Positions 41,846-52,330 of a stretch of DNA of 64,000 bases are shown in pieces. The DNA comes from Bathynomus jamesi (taxonomy: Eukaryota > Arthropoda > Malacostraca > Isopoda > Cirolanidae), in contig JAJOZX010000945.1 of the NCBI GenBank assembly GCA_023014485.1, positions 743,501 through 807,500 of the forward strand. The letters run 5' to 3'. A program made the translations under genes and the position numbers. The notes beneath the pieces were generated by a model, which made no database searches, was not told where the DNA came from, and saw nothing but the letters and a program-made list of their open reading frames with translations. Position 1 is the stretch's first letter; each line of letters starts with the position of its first letter.

Positions 41846-43480
41846 TTAGAATATTTCTTTGTTTAACTTCATACTGTTGTCTTCTGCCCACTGGAATAAT
41901 GTTTCTATGTCGTTTTGTAATTTTCGTATGTCACCTTCGTTCAATATTTCCTTACATATCTTTGTGTCATCTGCGAAGCATGATATAGTACTGTCCTTAA
42001 TATATGCATCAATATCTGCAATCATTATTATGAACAGCAAGGGAGCTAATACTGTCCCTTGTGGGACAGAGCTCACGACTTCCGAGACTTTCGATTTAAC
42101 TCAGTTTACACTATCACCACTCTTTGTGTTCTTTGCGTCAAGAAATTAAATATCCACCTTCCTAGCTTTCCAGTAATTCCTGTATTCTTAAGTATGTGTG
42201 CTATGATTCCATGATCACATTTATCGAAGGCTTTAGCAAAGTCCATATTTTTTACATCTATGTTTTGTCCTCGACTCAATGTTTCTAATATTTTCTCCTG
42301 GTGGTCTAGTAGCTGTGATAGGTATGATCTTCCAACCCTGAAACCATGTTGATTTGGGTTGTATAAGTCTTTTTCTTGTAGGTAGTAGGTAGTTTTGCCT
42401 GTAATTATACGTTCAAAACTTTATAAAGGTGTGAGGTGAGAGCCACTGGCCGATAATTCTTGGGCATTGCTCTGTTACCACCTTTAAAAAGAGGGGCAAT
42501 GCTCGCGTTGTTTAAGGGGAGTGGAATTTGTCCTGTGTCGAGTGATTTTCTCCAAAGTAAGTATAGCGGTTTGGCAATACTCTCTTTGCATTTCTTCAAA
42601 AACGTGGCACTCCATGTGTCTGGTCCTTGCGCTGAATTGTCTCGTATCTGTGATAAGGCCGTAATTACATCTCCCTCCGTGAACTCGAAGTTTATTAATA
42701 GGTTTGTGCCGGAATCTGTTTTTGGTTGATTTGTATCTATGTCGAAAAATTCGTCTGGGTTTTCCACTTCCATCTCGGACTTAGGGGTGCTAAACTCAGA
42801 GTTAAATTGTTTCCTAAGCAGTTCGCTTATTTCTTTCGAGTCATTTGTTTATTCGGCCTCCTCGTCTATCAACGGAATAATACTCTCCTTACACTCCATT
42901 TTCCTTTTCGCAAACGTGTAGAAGTATTTTGGGTTATTTTATGTTTTCCTCCTCGTTTGTCTTATGTATGAATGTTTACTTTAGGTCCATTTCTATCTCG
43001 CCAAGTTTCCTCTCTAGTTTGAGTCTCTTTGCATCAATTCTGAATCTGTGGAGATGTTTTACGGCTTGTCTTCGTTGCCTGAATAGTGTCCTGATTTTCC
43101 TTTTGAGCTTGCTACGTTTTCTTTCCTGTCTCTCTGGAATATGTTTCAGTATTATAGGTTTGGTTTCAGTCTCTATTATACATAGTATTTATTGTGGAGT
43201 CTTTTTGTGAAATAGCAATTCCCAATTTACCCCCTTTAAATCTTTATTTATGTTTTCCCAATTTACTTTCTTTGAATTTATGTTTCAGCCTTCAAATATT
43301 CCATCTGCCTCTCTCGGATGCGTATTCAGAAACCCTGGGTGCTAACTTCAATTGTATATCGATGAAGTTATGGTCGCAGAACTTTGTGTGCGTTAATTTT
43401 TATTTATTATTATCTCGTTATTTGTCAAGATTAAATCCAAAACGTTCTCTTTTCTCGTGGCTTCACAGATTTCCTGGGTA
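41846..43480 (-). pseudogene. LINE C ORF2, reverse transcriptase and connector
   Basis: Minus-strand pieces: SVPQGTVLAPLLFIIMIAD followed by CFADDTKICKE (41846-42076, ADD box intact); FEGDV-like linker and SAQGPDTWSATFLKKCKE with KGGNRAMPKNYRPVALTSH (42405-42773). Upstream of about 43210 the basic connector is in broken frames. It is inactive. Confidence 0.75.
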
Positions 43481-43595
43481 AGGTCGTAATGTTCCTTAAT
43501 ATCTAATAGGATTGTTGCTTGGGTTCTATCATCGTTAGTGATGTTGCCATGAAACGTCTTGACATATATAACTAACTCGTCATTTTTCTTCCATG

Positions 43596-43949
43596 TTATG
43601 AATGGGAAATTAAATCTCGCAAAATTAGAATATTTGTTGCTGGAGTTTCAAATAATTTTAAGATGTTTTCTATTTCATTTGTAGCAAATTGAAATTCACT
43701 CTTTGTGGTGTTTGATGGTCTGTAGATGTTCATAATGGTTAGGTTCAGTTCTTTTGCTTCTAATATAATTACTTCACTTGTGCTGTTTGATTTGTTTACC
43801 GTCACTTCACATATGTATGTGTTTTTCACGTAGATCCAACACCCACCCACTCGTCTAGCCACTCTATCTGCTATGTATATGCTGTAGTCCAGCAATGCTA
43901 ATTCAGTATCCTCGATACAGTTTTCACAGCCTTTTTCGCATTTATGCAA
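43596..43949 (-). pseudogene. LINE C ORF2, endonuclease part
   Basis: It reads CEKGCENCIEDTE, then VGGCWIYVKN and NLTIMNIYRPSNT, and ends NILILRDLISHS, where GDFN is expected. This is the APE endonuclease up to the catalytic GDFN block, which is lost. Confidence 0.75.
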
Positions 43950-44309
43950 GTGTGTTTCCGTTAGGTATATACAGTATCTATGCTGGATTCTGTAGTTAAA
44001 TTCTGTAAGTATTGTAATTTTCAGGCTGCATGGTCCATGTAGAGGCCTTGAATATTTGTGTATAAAACATTTATTGGGTTTCTAATTTCCGTGTTCAGTT
44101 TTCCTATATAGTGGTCCAGTTTGGTGTTTCTGTTTGGTGTTACTGGTTTGGCCGCTGCATTTGAGAGAATTGTGGTTGCGGCACTTGATACCACTGTGGT
44201 TGTAATATCGGTGGGTGGTGCTGGATAGAGGGGTGGTGTATGTAATGGTGTGGGGAATATTCCTGCGGAGTCCTGTCCTTTCTTGTTAGCAGGGCAAGCT
44301 GTGCTTTTA

Positions 44310-44530
44310 TAGTTTTCATTTCCTCTAAAAATATGTTTCCTTGCTCCTGTTGTTACTTCTAATACGGATAAGGTCTGTTCTTCCCCGTTCTCTTCTTTGG
44401 GTACCCTTTATGTGAAAATATGGGCAGTCTATATTTAAGCATTTTCTCTCTGTCAGTGACTGTCTGCACATAGAAGGATGGAAAAATGGCAGTTTTGTCC
44501 GTATCTGCATCTTCCATTCCTCATCATATC
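44310..44530 (-). pseudogene. LINE C ORF1 fragment with CCCH zinc finger
   Basis: Reading FFHPSMCRQSLTERKCLNID followed by CPYFH gives a C-x8-C-x4-C-x3-H finger. Family A ORF1 (52331-52678) has three such fingers, so this is probably the last one of the family C ORF1. Confidence 0.65.
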
Positions 44531-44534
44531 GGAG

Positions 44535-44540
<6 letters not shown>

Positions 44541-44570
<30 letters not shown>
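44541..44570. repeat. (TA)n microsatellite
   Basis: TA repeats at the LINE C/PLE palindrome junction. Confidence 0.9.
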
Positions 44571-44574
<4 letters not shown>

Positions 44575-44618
44575 ACAGGAACACCAGAGAAAATACAAAC
44601 ATCCTTCAAGGTTTAATA

Positions 44619-44655
44619 GTACCAACGTTTCGGAATGCACTAATTCCATCTTCAG
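44619..44655 (-). ncRNA. Hammerhead-like motif, left arm
   Basis: Inverted copy of the motif at 44783-44819: CTGAAGA, hairpin GGAAT/ATTCC, GAAA, AC-GTTG-GT. Confidence 0.5.
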
Positions 44656-44782
44656 GGATAAAACAATAAAATGCCAAATCACATACAAAATACAAATTGC
44701 TTAATAACAATTTAAAATAAACTTAAAAAATTATTAAGCAATTTGTATTTTGTATGTGATTTGGCATTTTATTGTTTCAGCC

Positions 44783-44819
44783 CTGAAGATGGAATTAGTG
44801 CATTCCGAAACGTTGGTAC
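44783..44819 (+). ncRNA. Hammerhead-like motif, right arm
   Basis: Same as at 1330-1366, but the stem II pairing GGAAT/ATTCC is fully complementary. The difference from P1 (ATTTC) is a G-U pair there. This compensatory-looking pair supports a structured RNA. Confidence 0.55.
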
Positions 44820-44909
44820 TATTAAACCTTGAAGGATGTTTGTATTTTCTCTGGTGTTCCTGTTTATTATTAAACTGCGTTTTCCGCGCCACCATTCAAT
44901 AGCCGATAT

Positions 44910-44967
<58 letters not shown>

Positions 44968-45035
44968 ATATGATATAAGTATTATATGAATATAAATATA
45001 CTGTATATGAATATAAAATTATGTGAATATAAAAA
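44910..45035. repeat. (TA)n-rich tract with ATGAATATA repeats
   Basis: TA repeats to about 44970, then TATATGAATATAA-type near repeats up to the M4 end. Confidence 0.9.
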
Positions 45036-45934
45036 TACTAGGCGGCGCACTCAATATATTTTGCCCCACCCTTTTTTCTTAGCTAAATAATAGGCCATGG
45101 GGCTGAAATGTCTTTTGGGGCGCAAGTTTGAACTTTCTGCGCTTCACATAACCGGATTTTTTGAGTTTGAACCTTCCCTCCTTGTATAAAACCGCTTTTA
45201 AACACCCTTATATAAAACCGATGGTTAACGCAGTTTCAAAAATGGCGTCTGACAGTGATGTGCGTTGTAAACAGAGAGCTGTTATCGAGTTCTTAACCGC
45301 AGAGAAGGAAACAGTTAGAAATACTCACAAATGTCTACAAAACGTTTACAGAGATGCTGTTGTTGATCGAAGCACAGTTGGACGCTGGTCTAAACGTGTG
45401 TGATCATCGAAGAGAGGGAGAGCCAGCCTCGGTGATGAGCAGCGGTCGCCCGGCATCGACTATGACATCTCACACTGTGCAACGTGCAAACAGCATCATT
45501 CGATCAAATCGGCGCGACACATACAAGGAGCTATCACTGGAGCTAGGAATTAGTGAAGGAAGTGTGAATACGATAATTCAGCAACTGGGATACTTAAAAG
45601 TGTGTTCACGGTTTGTTCCTCGCCAACTGACTAAAGATCACAAATCCCAAAGAAAAGAAATTGCTTCTGAGTCGTTGGTTCGATACGAGACAGAAGGGGG
45701 TGACTTCCTTTCACGAATTGTGACTTGGGATGAGATTTAGGTACACCACTTTGAACCTGAAACAAAACACCAATCCATGGAGTGGCATCACGCAGACTCC
45801 CCACACAAGAAAAAGTTCAAAATGGCTCCCTCTGCAGGAAAGGTTATGGCCACCATCTTCTGGGACATGAAAGGAGTGATTCTGGAGGACATTATAAAGA
45901 AAGGACAAACAATCAACTCGGAGGCATATATTGC

Positions 45935-45942
45935 TACCTTCA
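45935..45942. repeat. Target-site duplication of hAT copy 2, left (TACCTTCA)
   Basis: Repeated exactly at 47294-47301. A single copy restores the mariner reading frame (INSEAYIATF...LQRHIK). Confidence 0.9.
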
Positions 45943-47293
45943 CAGTGGTGGGCACCGTTAACCAAAAAGTTAACTTCGTTAACCGCTAATCCGTTAACCA
46001 AAAAGTTAACTTCGTTAACCGTTAATCCGTTAATTCGTTAAACGGAAGTTACCGATAAACCGTTAACGTTACTTTTTATAAAAAAATGAAAACACAATAT
46101 ATGTATAATTTAATTTTCCCTCTTCTCGTTCTCCATTTTGTCCATGAGATGCATGTTTGCCCTTCATGAAAATTAGCATATCAAAGTTTTCATCTGACAG
46201 GATGATCTCTTGGCCCTCAGGATGTCCTTGCCCATAGAGAACAACGCTCCACTGCAGCACTGGAGGGGATGGCTGTGTTGAACTTGATGAACAAGTCCAC
46301 CAACACTTGCTCACCCAAGAAGGCAGCATCTGTCAGCAAGTCCTTGGAGTTGGTCTCCAGCCAGGTCTTGACCAAGTTCTGGGCCTTGAGTGACCTGTGG
46401 CTTCTGCTGCTCTCTTTTGTCTGGATGACAGCACTGAAGAAGTCATCCTCCTCCTCCTCCTCCTCGTTGTTGCTGCCTCCACTGTTGCTGCCCACTTCGT
46501 TGGACTGCTGCTTCATGGCCTCCTCGACTGTACCTCCATGCTTTTCCTCACCCTGGCGACCTTGGGTGTCATACTTGTCCAACCAGATGAGGTGAAAACG
46601 CTCCCATTGTAAGACATCAATTGACTTAATTTATGTCATCAAAGTGACATGAGAATTGAAATCTTACCTGATCAGTTTTATGGTTCTTGAAATGTATCAA
46701 GGAGACTACTAATAAGGTACTCACAGACATATTATAAATATACATGACTTACTTGACAACGATTATTTTTAAATATTCACTAGCACAAACATGTTGCGCA
46801 AGAGACAGACTGCAAATGAAACGAATGTAGTTATTTGTTGTAATTGTTACATATATATTATTGAAAGTGCCTTAAAATGCTCGTGATATTTCTTGAAAGA
46901 AGTTGAAACATTCAACTCAAATGCCAAATCTTTCCGCCTGATTTTACAGTCGACCATGTTTTGCTCAAACCAATGCCATAAAAACTAGCATATTTGGTAA
47001 GACACAAATTGTGGCGACGGAAACAAATATATCGCCTGATTTTGCACTGCGGAAATGGAAATTCGTTCATCACTATTAACAGTGGTGGATTAATTGCGCA
47101 CCTGCTCAGCACTGAAAATAATAGAAACTTTTAAACGTTTATTTATGAATTTTTTGGGTTAACGGACTTGAGTTAACGGAAGTTAATTATTCCGATAATG
47201 ATTTTCAAAGTTAACTTAAAAGTTAAATCGTTAACGAAAAAGTTAACTTCGTTAATTAACGATTAACGGATTAACGGTTTGTGCCCAGCTTTC
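45943..47293 (-). mobile_element. hAT transposon H, copy 2, inserted in mariner M4
   Basis: Ends CAGTGGTGGGCAC and, inverted, GAAAGCTGGGCAC, with the exact 8-bp duplication TACCTTCA. At 1351 bp it is longer than copy 1, retaining about 300 bp around 46600-46860. It also has GTTAACG-rich subterminal regions. Confidence 0.9.
46125..46600 (-). pseudogene. hAT transposase C-terminus, copy 2
   Basis: The frame from 46582 reads MDKYDTQGRQGEEKHGGTV, an acidic EEEEEEDDFFSAVIQ linker and AQNLVKTWLETNSKDLLTDA, then IPSSAAVER. Here a small deletion shifts the frame (CSLWARTS in place of LFSMGKD), and the last block DENFDMLIFMKG lies in another frame. The catalytic Glu is within SSAAVER. The Asp blocks are absent from this copy too. 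Confidence 0.85.
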
Positions 47294-47773
47294 TACCTTC
47301 AGATACTCCAGAGACATATAAAGCGAGTTCGACCGGAGAGAAAACTGGAACACGTCCTTCTTTTGCACGATAACGCAAGACCATACAACAGTTTGCAAAC
47401 AAGAGAGGCCATCACAAAAATGCGCTTGACTGTGTTATCTCACCCTCCATACAGCCCGGATCTGGCACCTTCAGACTTCCATTTGTTTGGGCCAATGAAG
47501 GATGCTATTCGTGGAAGAAAGTTTCAGAGTGACGATGAGGTTGTTGAGGAGGTTAAGAGGGGGCTCCAGTGGAACCGAGCGGACTTTTACCAGCAAAGAA
47601 TAAAGGCCCTTGTTTCGAGGTGGAGGAAAGACGTAGAAAAGGATGGAGACTATGTGAAAAAATAAAATCTTATAAAAAACGTATGAAACTACTTGTGTAC
47701 AAAATTTCTAGAACTTGCAAGGAAACTTGGAAAGAAAAAAAAGATGGGGCAAAATATATTGAGTGGTCCTCGT

Positions 47774-47775
<2 letters not shown>

Positions 47776-47821
<46 letters not shown>

Positions 47822-47842
47822 ATATATATATATATATATATA
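47776..47842. repeat. (TA)n microsatellite
   Basis: About 67 bp of TA repeats between M4 and LINE A. Confidence 0.95.
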
Positions 47843-49128
47843 ACCTTGTTAACCTTGTTGCTCTTCCGTGCGTTGGTCTCTCTTCACACGAAGGCCAAGC
47901 TGGTGGCCCCGCTTCTACGTCTGGCTTGGTGAAGGAGTGAGTTTTTTCTTGCGCACTCCAGCGCACATAGGCAGGTACACCCGGCTCATCTGGTACCGTC
48001 CTCAGCCAGGCATCTAGTCTTCTTTTGAAGACTTCAACTTTGAACCCTGTAACGTTTCGGAGGTTCTTTGGAAGCTGGTTTCAAAGTCTTGGCCCCTGAC
48101 AACCAAGCTATTTTCTTTCAGTGTTGAAGAGGTCCCTTACCGGGTCTTTAATTTGGGAACACTATACATTCTGCCTTTCCTATTTTCCAGTGTTGTTTGA
48201 ATGGTAATTGGGTTTAGTTTGATGTTTGGTACCAGTTTTTCGATCATTTTCCATATGTAGATTAAGGTGTACCTCTCTCTTCTTCTTCCCAGGGAGTACA
48301 GATTTAGTTTACATAGTCTTTCCGAGTAGTTGAGCACTCTGCAGCCATCAATCTTGGGTGTGAAATGTCTGTGTTTCTTCTAGTTTATTAGTTTCTTCCT
48401 TTTTATATGGGGACGTCAAAACTGAGCAGGTTTCAAGTTTTGGTATGATCAGTGTTTTCAGCAGGGAATTCATTACTGTCCTGTCCCTTCTTTTCAACGT
48501 TCTTAGTACCTGTCCCGCGACTCTTATTTCTTTATTTATCGCTATCTGATTTTGTGTTTCGAATTTCGCATCATTGGTCATTATTACCTCCAGATCGATC
48601 GCTTTCGTGCTTCTCTGAATTTCCTCTCTATCTGGAGCATAATATGCAATCTGTTTAAGTTCCTCTTTTCTACCATATCTCAAGAACTGAAATTTCTAGG
48701 TGTTAAATATCTGCAAGGCCTACACTTTATTTACATCGCTGATTTTTCTGCTGGTCTTTGTATCGTCTGCAAAGGATGTTACTATACTGTTGCTGTTTAC
48801 TCCACTGTCTATGTATGTTTGCATGATAATGAGCAGGAGTGGGGACAGTACTGTCCCTTATGATACTGAGCTGCGTATATCCAATTCTGATGATGATGTA
48901 CCTTGAATTTTGACGACCTGTAGACGTTCTCTGAGGAAGTTGTAGATCCATTTTTCCACTTTGCCTGTTATTCCCATATATATTATTTTATGTGCTATTA
49001 TACCGTGATCACATTTGTCGAAAGCTTTGGCAAAATATGTGTATATGACATCATAGTTGTCATTGCCTTCCAATGCATTTAGGATATTGTTGTAGTGTTC
49101 TATTAGTTGTGATAGGTATGATCTATCT

Positions 49129-49982
49129 CAGGGGTGGGGAAACTTTTCAGTACCAAGGGCGAAAATCGATAACATAAACACCTCCACGGGCGTCTGGCAA
49201 ATTTTAAGCTTATATACAGCGTGTCCCAAAGAAATGTATACCCACTTTGTTCGATAATACCAGCTATGAGGATAATAAATATATTACATTTTATGTTTTT
49301 TAATAAAGAATTTTCTCCTGAATCTAAATATGTAATTATTTTTATTAAAAATTGAAGAACAAAAAAGTTACAGATGTTTAAATTATAATTATTATTTTCG
49401 AGACTTCATGTGCGATATTTTCTAATATTTTAACCGACTGTTTTGAGATACTTATGTTTAGTGTTGATATTGAAGCATAAATGTTGTAATTATTAGTTAA
49501 TTCAAAAAGTTTACAAATTCCATGGTTAAATGACATTTTATCTAAGATGTTCGACGTCTTCCAGAACGTTGTTTTTGTAAGTTTTGCACAGTGCCGTCGG
49601 TTTCAAACTTATCTCGTATACGTGCAAAAATATTAGAAAATATCGCACATGAAGTCTCGAAAATAATAATTATAATTTAAACATCTGTAACTTTTTTGTT
49701 TTTCAATTTTTAATAAAACTAATTACATATTTAGATTCAGGAGAAAATTCTTTATTATAAAACATATAAAAAGTAATATATTTATTATCCTCATAGCTGG
49801 TATTATCGAACAAATTGGGTATACATTTCTTTGGGACACGCTGTATATAAGATGTATTTTAAAAAGCTATTTGCTGGGCTGTAAATAAATCATTTTTAGT
49901 AAATAATAAATACCTAAGCGGGCGAATTGAAATTAGCTCGTGGGCGAAATTTCGCCCGCGGGCGAGGGTTTCCCCACCCCTG
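49129..49982. mobile_element. hAT-type MITE (CAGGGGTGGGGAAAC) carrying a mariner MITE
   Basis: The ends are CAGGGGTGGGGAAAC and its complement, GTTTCCCCACCCCTG with one change. Flanks ATCTATCT and, two bases beyond the right end, TTCTATCT agree at seven of eight. Just inside the right end is a self-complementary GGGCGAAATTTCGCCC block. The outer element is about 225 bp once the inner insertion is removed. Confidence 0.7.
49217..49843. mobile_element. Mariner-derived MITE with ~217-bp inverted repeats
   Basis: It starts CAGCGTGTCCCAAAGAAATG and ends with the complement, flanked by TATA on both sides. Arms of about 217-220 bp (49217-49437 and 49627-49843) match almost base for base. The short centre still encodes, on the minus strand, a helix-turn-helix remnant (RIRDKFETDGTVQNLQKQRS), matching the second HTH of mariner transposases. 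It is therefore a deletion derivative with expanded arms. Confidence 0.75.
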
Positions 49983-50557
49983 AATTCTATCTGATCGGAA
50001 TCCGTGCTGATTTTCGTTCAATCTTTCCAGTGTCTCCAAGAAATCATGAATTTTTCCTCTAACTATTCTTTCAAATACTTTGGTGAGGTGGGACGTCAAT
50101 GACACTGGTTTATAGTTCTTTGCTTGAGATCTGTCCCCTCCTTTATATACAGGGACAATGTTTGCTCTTTTCAAGATGCTCGGTATTTTCCCAGTGTCTA
50201 GGGATCTTCTCCATATCCAGTATAAAGGTGCAGCTATTTCATTTTAACAGTTTTTAATCAATAATGTGTTCCAGTTGTCCGGACCTGCAGCTGAATGTGG
50301 TTTCATTTGTCCTATAGCTCTCGCTACATCTTCTGGGGTAAAATCAAAGTCTGTTATACGCTCTCCTTGCAATTTCTCTTCAAAGAATGCATCTATATCA
50401 GGTATCGCTTTGTTACTTTTCGGGGTACTAAAAACTGATTCATACTGGGCTCTCAATGTTTCAGATATTTATTTTAGATCGTCGGTTAGTTCATTATTTC
50501 TCTTCCTTAAGTGTCCAATAGCGGCGCGCGTTTTTTCCTTTTCGCAGAGCTATAGAA

Positions 50558-50890
50558 TTATTTTGGATTTTCCTTTATTGCTTCTACCGCCTTTTCCTCT
50601 TCCCTCTCTGTTTGGTCCTTAATCAGGGCTTGTATTTCCCTATCGATACCCTCCAGTTTTTCTTGTATTACTTTCCTGGCATTATCTCCGCAGTTGGCTA
50701 ACTTCGCCTCCACTCTCTTTCTTTCGAGGAATATGCTTCTCTTTTGCCTCTCAGGCCAGCTCCTCTTTCCTTTTGGCTGTGATTTCGGAGCATATTTTTC
50801 TAAAATTCGCAGCGTTTTTTCTTCCAAGGTTGTTAGCATTTCTTCAGTTGTTTTATTCTCTAAAACTGTTCTCCACTCTATTTGGGCCAT
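50558..50890 (-). pseudogene. LINE A ORF2, connector between endonuclease and RT
   Basis: A 110-residue basic, helical stretch: WRTVLENKTTEEMLTTLEEK and KSQPKGKRSWPERQKRSIF, then ARKVIQEKLEGIDREIQALI. In LINE ORF2 proteins such a segment links the APE nuclease to RT. It ends at KENPK where the copies at 1459 and 18597 begin. Confidence 0.75.
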
Positions 50891-51206
50891 GGGCGATCTG
50901 ATTGCTTCCCAAATTATAGTTTTGGAGTTTAAGTTAAAGGTCCCAAATTTGCTTCTTTCCTCAATATGTGTATTGTCTTTTAGTGTTTCGTCATATTTGT
51001 TGATATCTCGATTAAGTTTAGGTATGAGATAATGGGTGGAGTTATTTTTATATCAGCAATCAAGTTCGTGTTATTCGTGAATACCAGATCTAGGCAGTTA
51101 TTTTTTCTGGTATATTCTGTTATCTCTTGGGTCAGCATAAACTCATTTGTGAGAGCCATCAACATTTTTGCTTGTTCCTGGTCTTCTCTTGTGCCCCCCT
51201 TGTCGT

Positions 51207-51210
<4 letters not shown>

Positions 51211-51257
<47 letters not shown>

Positions 51258-51290
51258 TAATATATATATATATATATTATATATATATAT
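51211..51290. repeat. (TA)n microsatellite
   Basis: About 80 bp of TA repeats with TAATA breaks, left of the palindrome. A shorter tract follows at 51541-51560. Confidence 0.95.
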
Positions 51291-51507
51291 GAATAGAAAC
51301 GACATAAGTGTTAAGGAACGTTTCTGCACACGAGGAGGAGAGATAACGAATAAATGAAAAATGAGGCGAACCGCCCGGGAATCGAACCCAGGGCAATTGG
51401 AAGGCCCTGGGTTCGATTCCCGGGCGGTTCGCCTCATTTTTCATTTATTCGTTATCTCTCCTCCTCGTGTGCAGAAACGTTCCTTAACACTTATGTCGTT
51501 TCTATTC
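51291..51507. repeat. Perfect palindrome, 104-bp arms, 9-bp centre
   Basis: Arm 51291-51394 and arm 51404-51507 are exact reverse complements of each other by eye over 104 bp, with AATTGGAAG between. Each arm ends at the centre with the tRNA-type T arm GGTTCGATTCCCGGG (as at 250-322) and carries CGAGGAGGAGAGATAACG and ATTTATTCGTTATC further out. The unit lies between (TA)n tracts inside LINE A. Transcribed, it would make a very stable hairpin of about 217 nt. Confidence 0.9.
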
Positions 51508-52330
51508 ATTCATATACTGCGCGGTCATTGCAGTTATATATGCATATATATATATATATATTTATTTATTCCTATCCACCTTTTTGTCTTTTTGTATTTT
51601 ATAAATGGGAAGTTAAAGTCTCCGCAGATCATTACAGTGGGGGATGGTGGGTTTATGGCATTTATTAGCTTTTTGATGTCATCAATGGCCTCCGAGAATT
51701 TTTCGGTTGGGGTGTTTAGAGGTCTATAGATGACTATTAGTATCACGTTTAGTTTTTCTATTTTCACTGCTCGAAGTTCCACAAAGCTGTTTGATTTACT
51801 TATTATCGTCTGTTATATGACCTTCATGTTCATATATAGTACAACTACCTTTACGTCTCGTTGTTCTGTCCGTTCTTTGTAAGTTGAAGCCCTCTATATT
51901 TATCTTTCTTATCAGTACAATGTTCGCAGTTTTCACAATTTCCTTGGCAATCCTTAAGATGAGTTTCTGTGAGGCATGCGATGTCCGCGCTTCTTTCGTC
52001 CATAAATCCTTTCAGGTACGAAACTTTGTTGAGTGATTGGTTTGGTCTTAGTCCTTGAATATTAGCCAGGACAATATTTATGTTCTTTGTTTTTTGTTGA
52101 CCCTTGCGCATTTTAAGTTCGCTTTCCTTCGGTCCGGAAGCGGTTTGGCTCGGTAGTTTCAAGGTGTGTTAACTGCATGTATTGGGTAACATTTTGCAGC
52201 CGTATCGTGTCAGCGATGTTGAAAAAATTTTTTGTTCGCTTATTGTATTCCTATTGTTATTCCTATTGTTATTGTTACTCCTATTATCATTTAAACTTTG
52301 TTCTCTGTTGTTTAGGTCCGTCGGGAGATG

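Larger units (their letters stand above)
40985..44540 (-). mobile_element. LINE family C (CR1/L2-like), long but degenerate
   Basis: The 3' end matches the tail at 7025-7093. On the minus strand it carries the C-terminal region, reverse transcriptase, connector, APE endonuclease and the end of ORF1 with a CCCH finger. It ends next to (TA)n at 44541. Many frameshifts. Confidence 0.8.
44571..44869. mobile_element. Palindromic PLE terminus
   Basis: Arms 44571-44707 and 44731-44869 are near-perfect inverted copies around a 23-bp centre. The right arm is the same terminus as P1's 3' end (1270-1415): 'CCCTGAAGATGGAATTAGTG', then the CGAAACG block and CTTGAAGG. Two such termini joined tail-to-tail are a known PLE arrangement. 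There is no coding part. Confidence 0.85.
45242..47665 (+). pseudogene. Mariner (DD34D) transposase of M4, broken by frameshifts and insertion
   Basis: The start at 45242 (MASDSDVRCKQRAVIEFLTA) gives the first helix-turn-helix. After frame breaks near 45400 it continues as NRRDTYKELSLELGISEGS and CSRFVPRQLTKDHKS. The first catalytic block reads VTWDEI followed by TAG and VHH, where DETWVHH is expected. INSEAYIATF is cut by the hAT at 45943, and the rest resumes at 47302: LHDNARPYNSLQTREA and PYSPDLAPSDFHLFG, with 34 residues between the second and third Asp. Ends at 47665. It resembles the ant-type mariners. Confidence 0.9.
45038..47772 (+). mobile_element. Mariner transposon M4 (DD34D), split by hAT H copy 2
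   Basis: Inverted ends contain CACTCAATATATTTTGCCCC and are flanked by TA on both sides (45036-45037, 47773-47774). Removing the 1.35-kb hAT leaves about 1.38 kb with one mariner gene on the plus strand. Confidence 0.9.
48137..50456 (-). pseudogene. LINE A ORF2, RT and C-terminal domain
   Basis: On the minus strand: YESVFSTPKSNKAIPD and FTPEDVARAIGQMKPHSAAG (50244-50456); KGGDRSQAKNYKPVSLTSHL and NENQHGFRSDR (49914-50174), then the hAT insertion; YTYFAKAFDKCDHGI (where the catalytic Asp block should be FVDFAKAFD) and QGTVL-like block; the ADDTK box (RRYKDQQKNQ region, frame-shifted); and the C-terminal YSLGRRRERYTLIYIWKM. Several frameshifts. Inactive. Confidence 0.8.
50980..52162 (-). pseudogene. 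LINE A ORF2, APE endonuclease, split by palindrome
   Basis: From 52162: KNINIVLANIQGLRPNQS and LTETHLKDCQGN, an opening block of the APE domain. From 51782: LIVIYRPLNTP and MICGDFNFPFIKY (GDFN intact). The frame is cut at about 51560 by the (TA)n/palindrome insertion and resumes at 51165 with EYTRKNNCLDLVFTNNTNL. The final block reads ISYLNLIEIS, where SDHNLIEIS is expected, so the catalytic Asp-His pair is lost. Confidence 0.8.
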
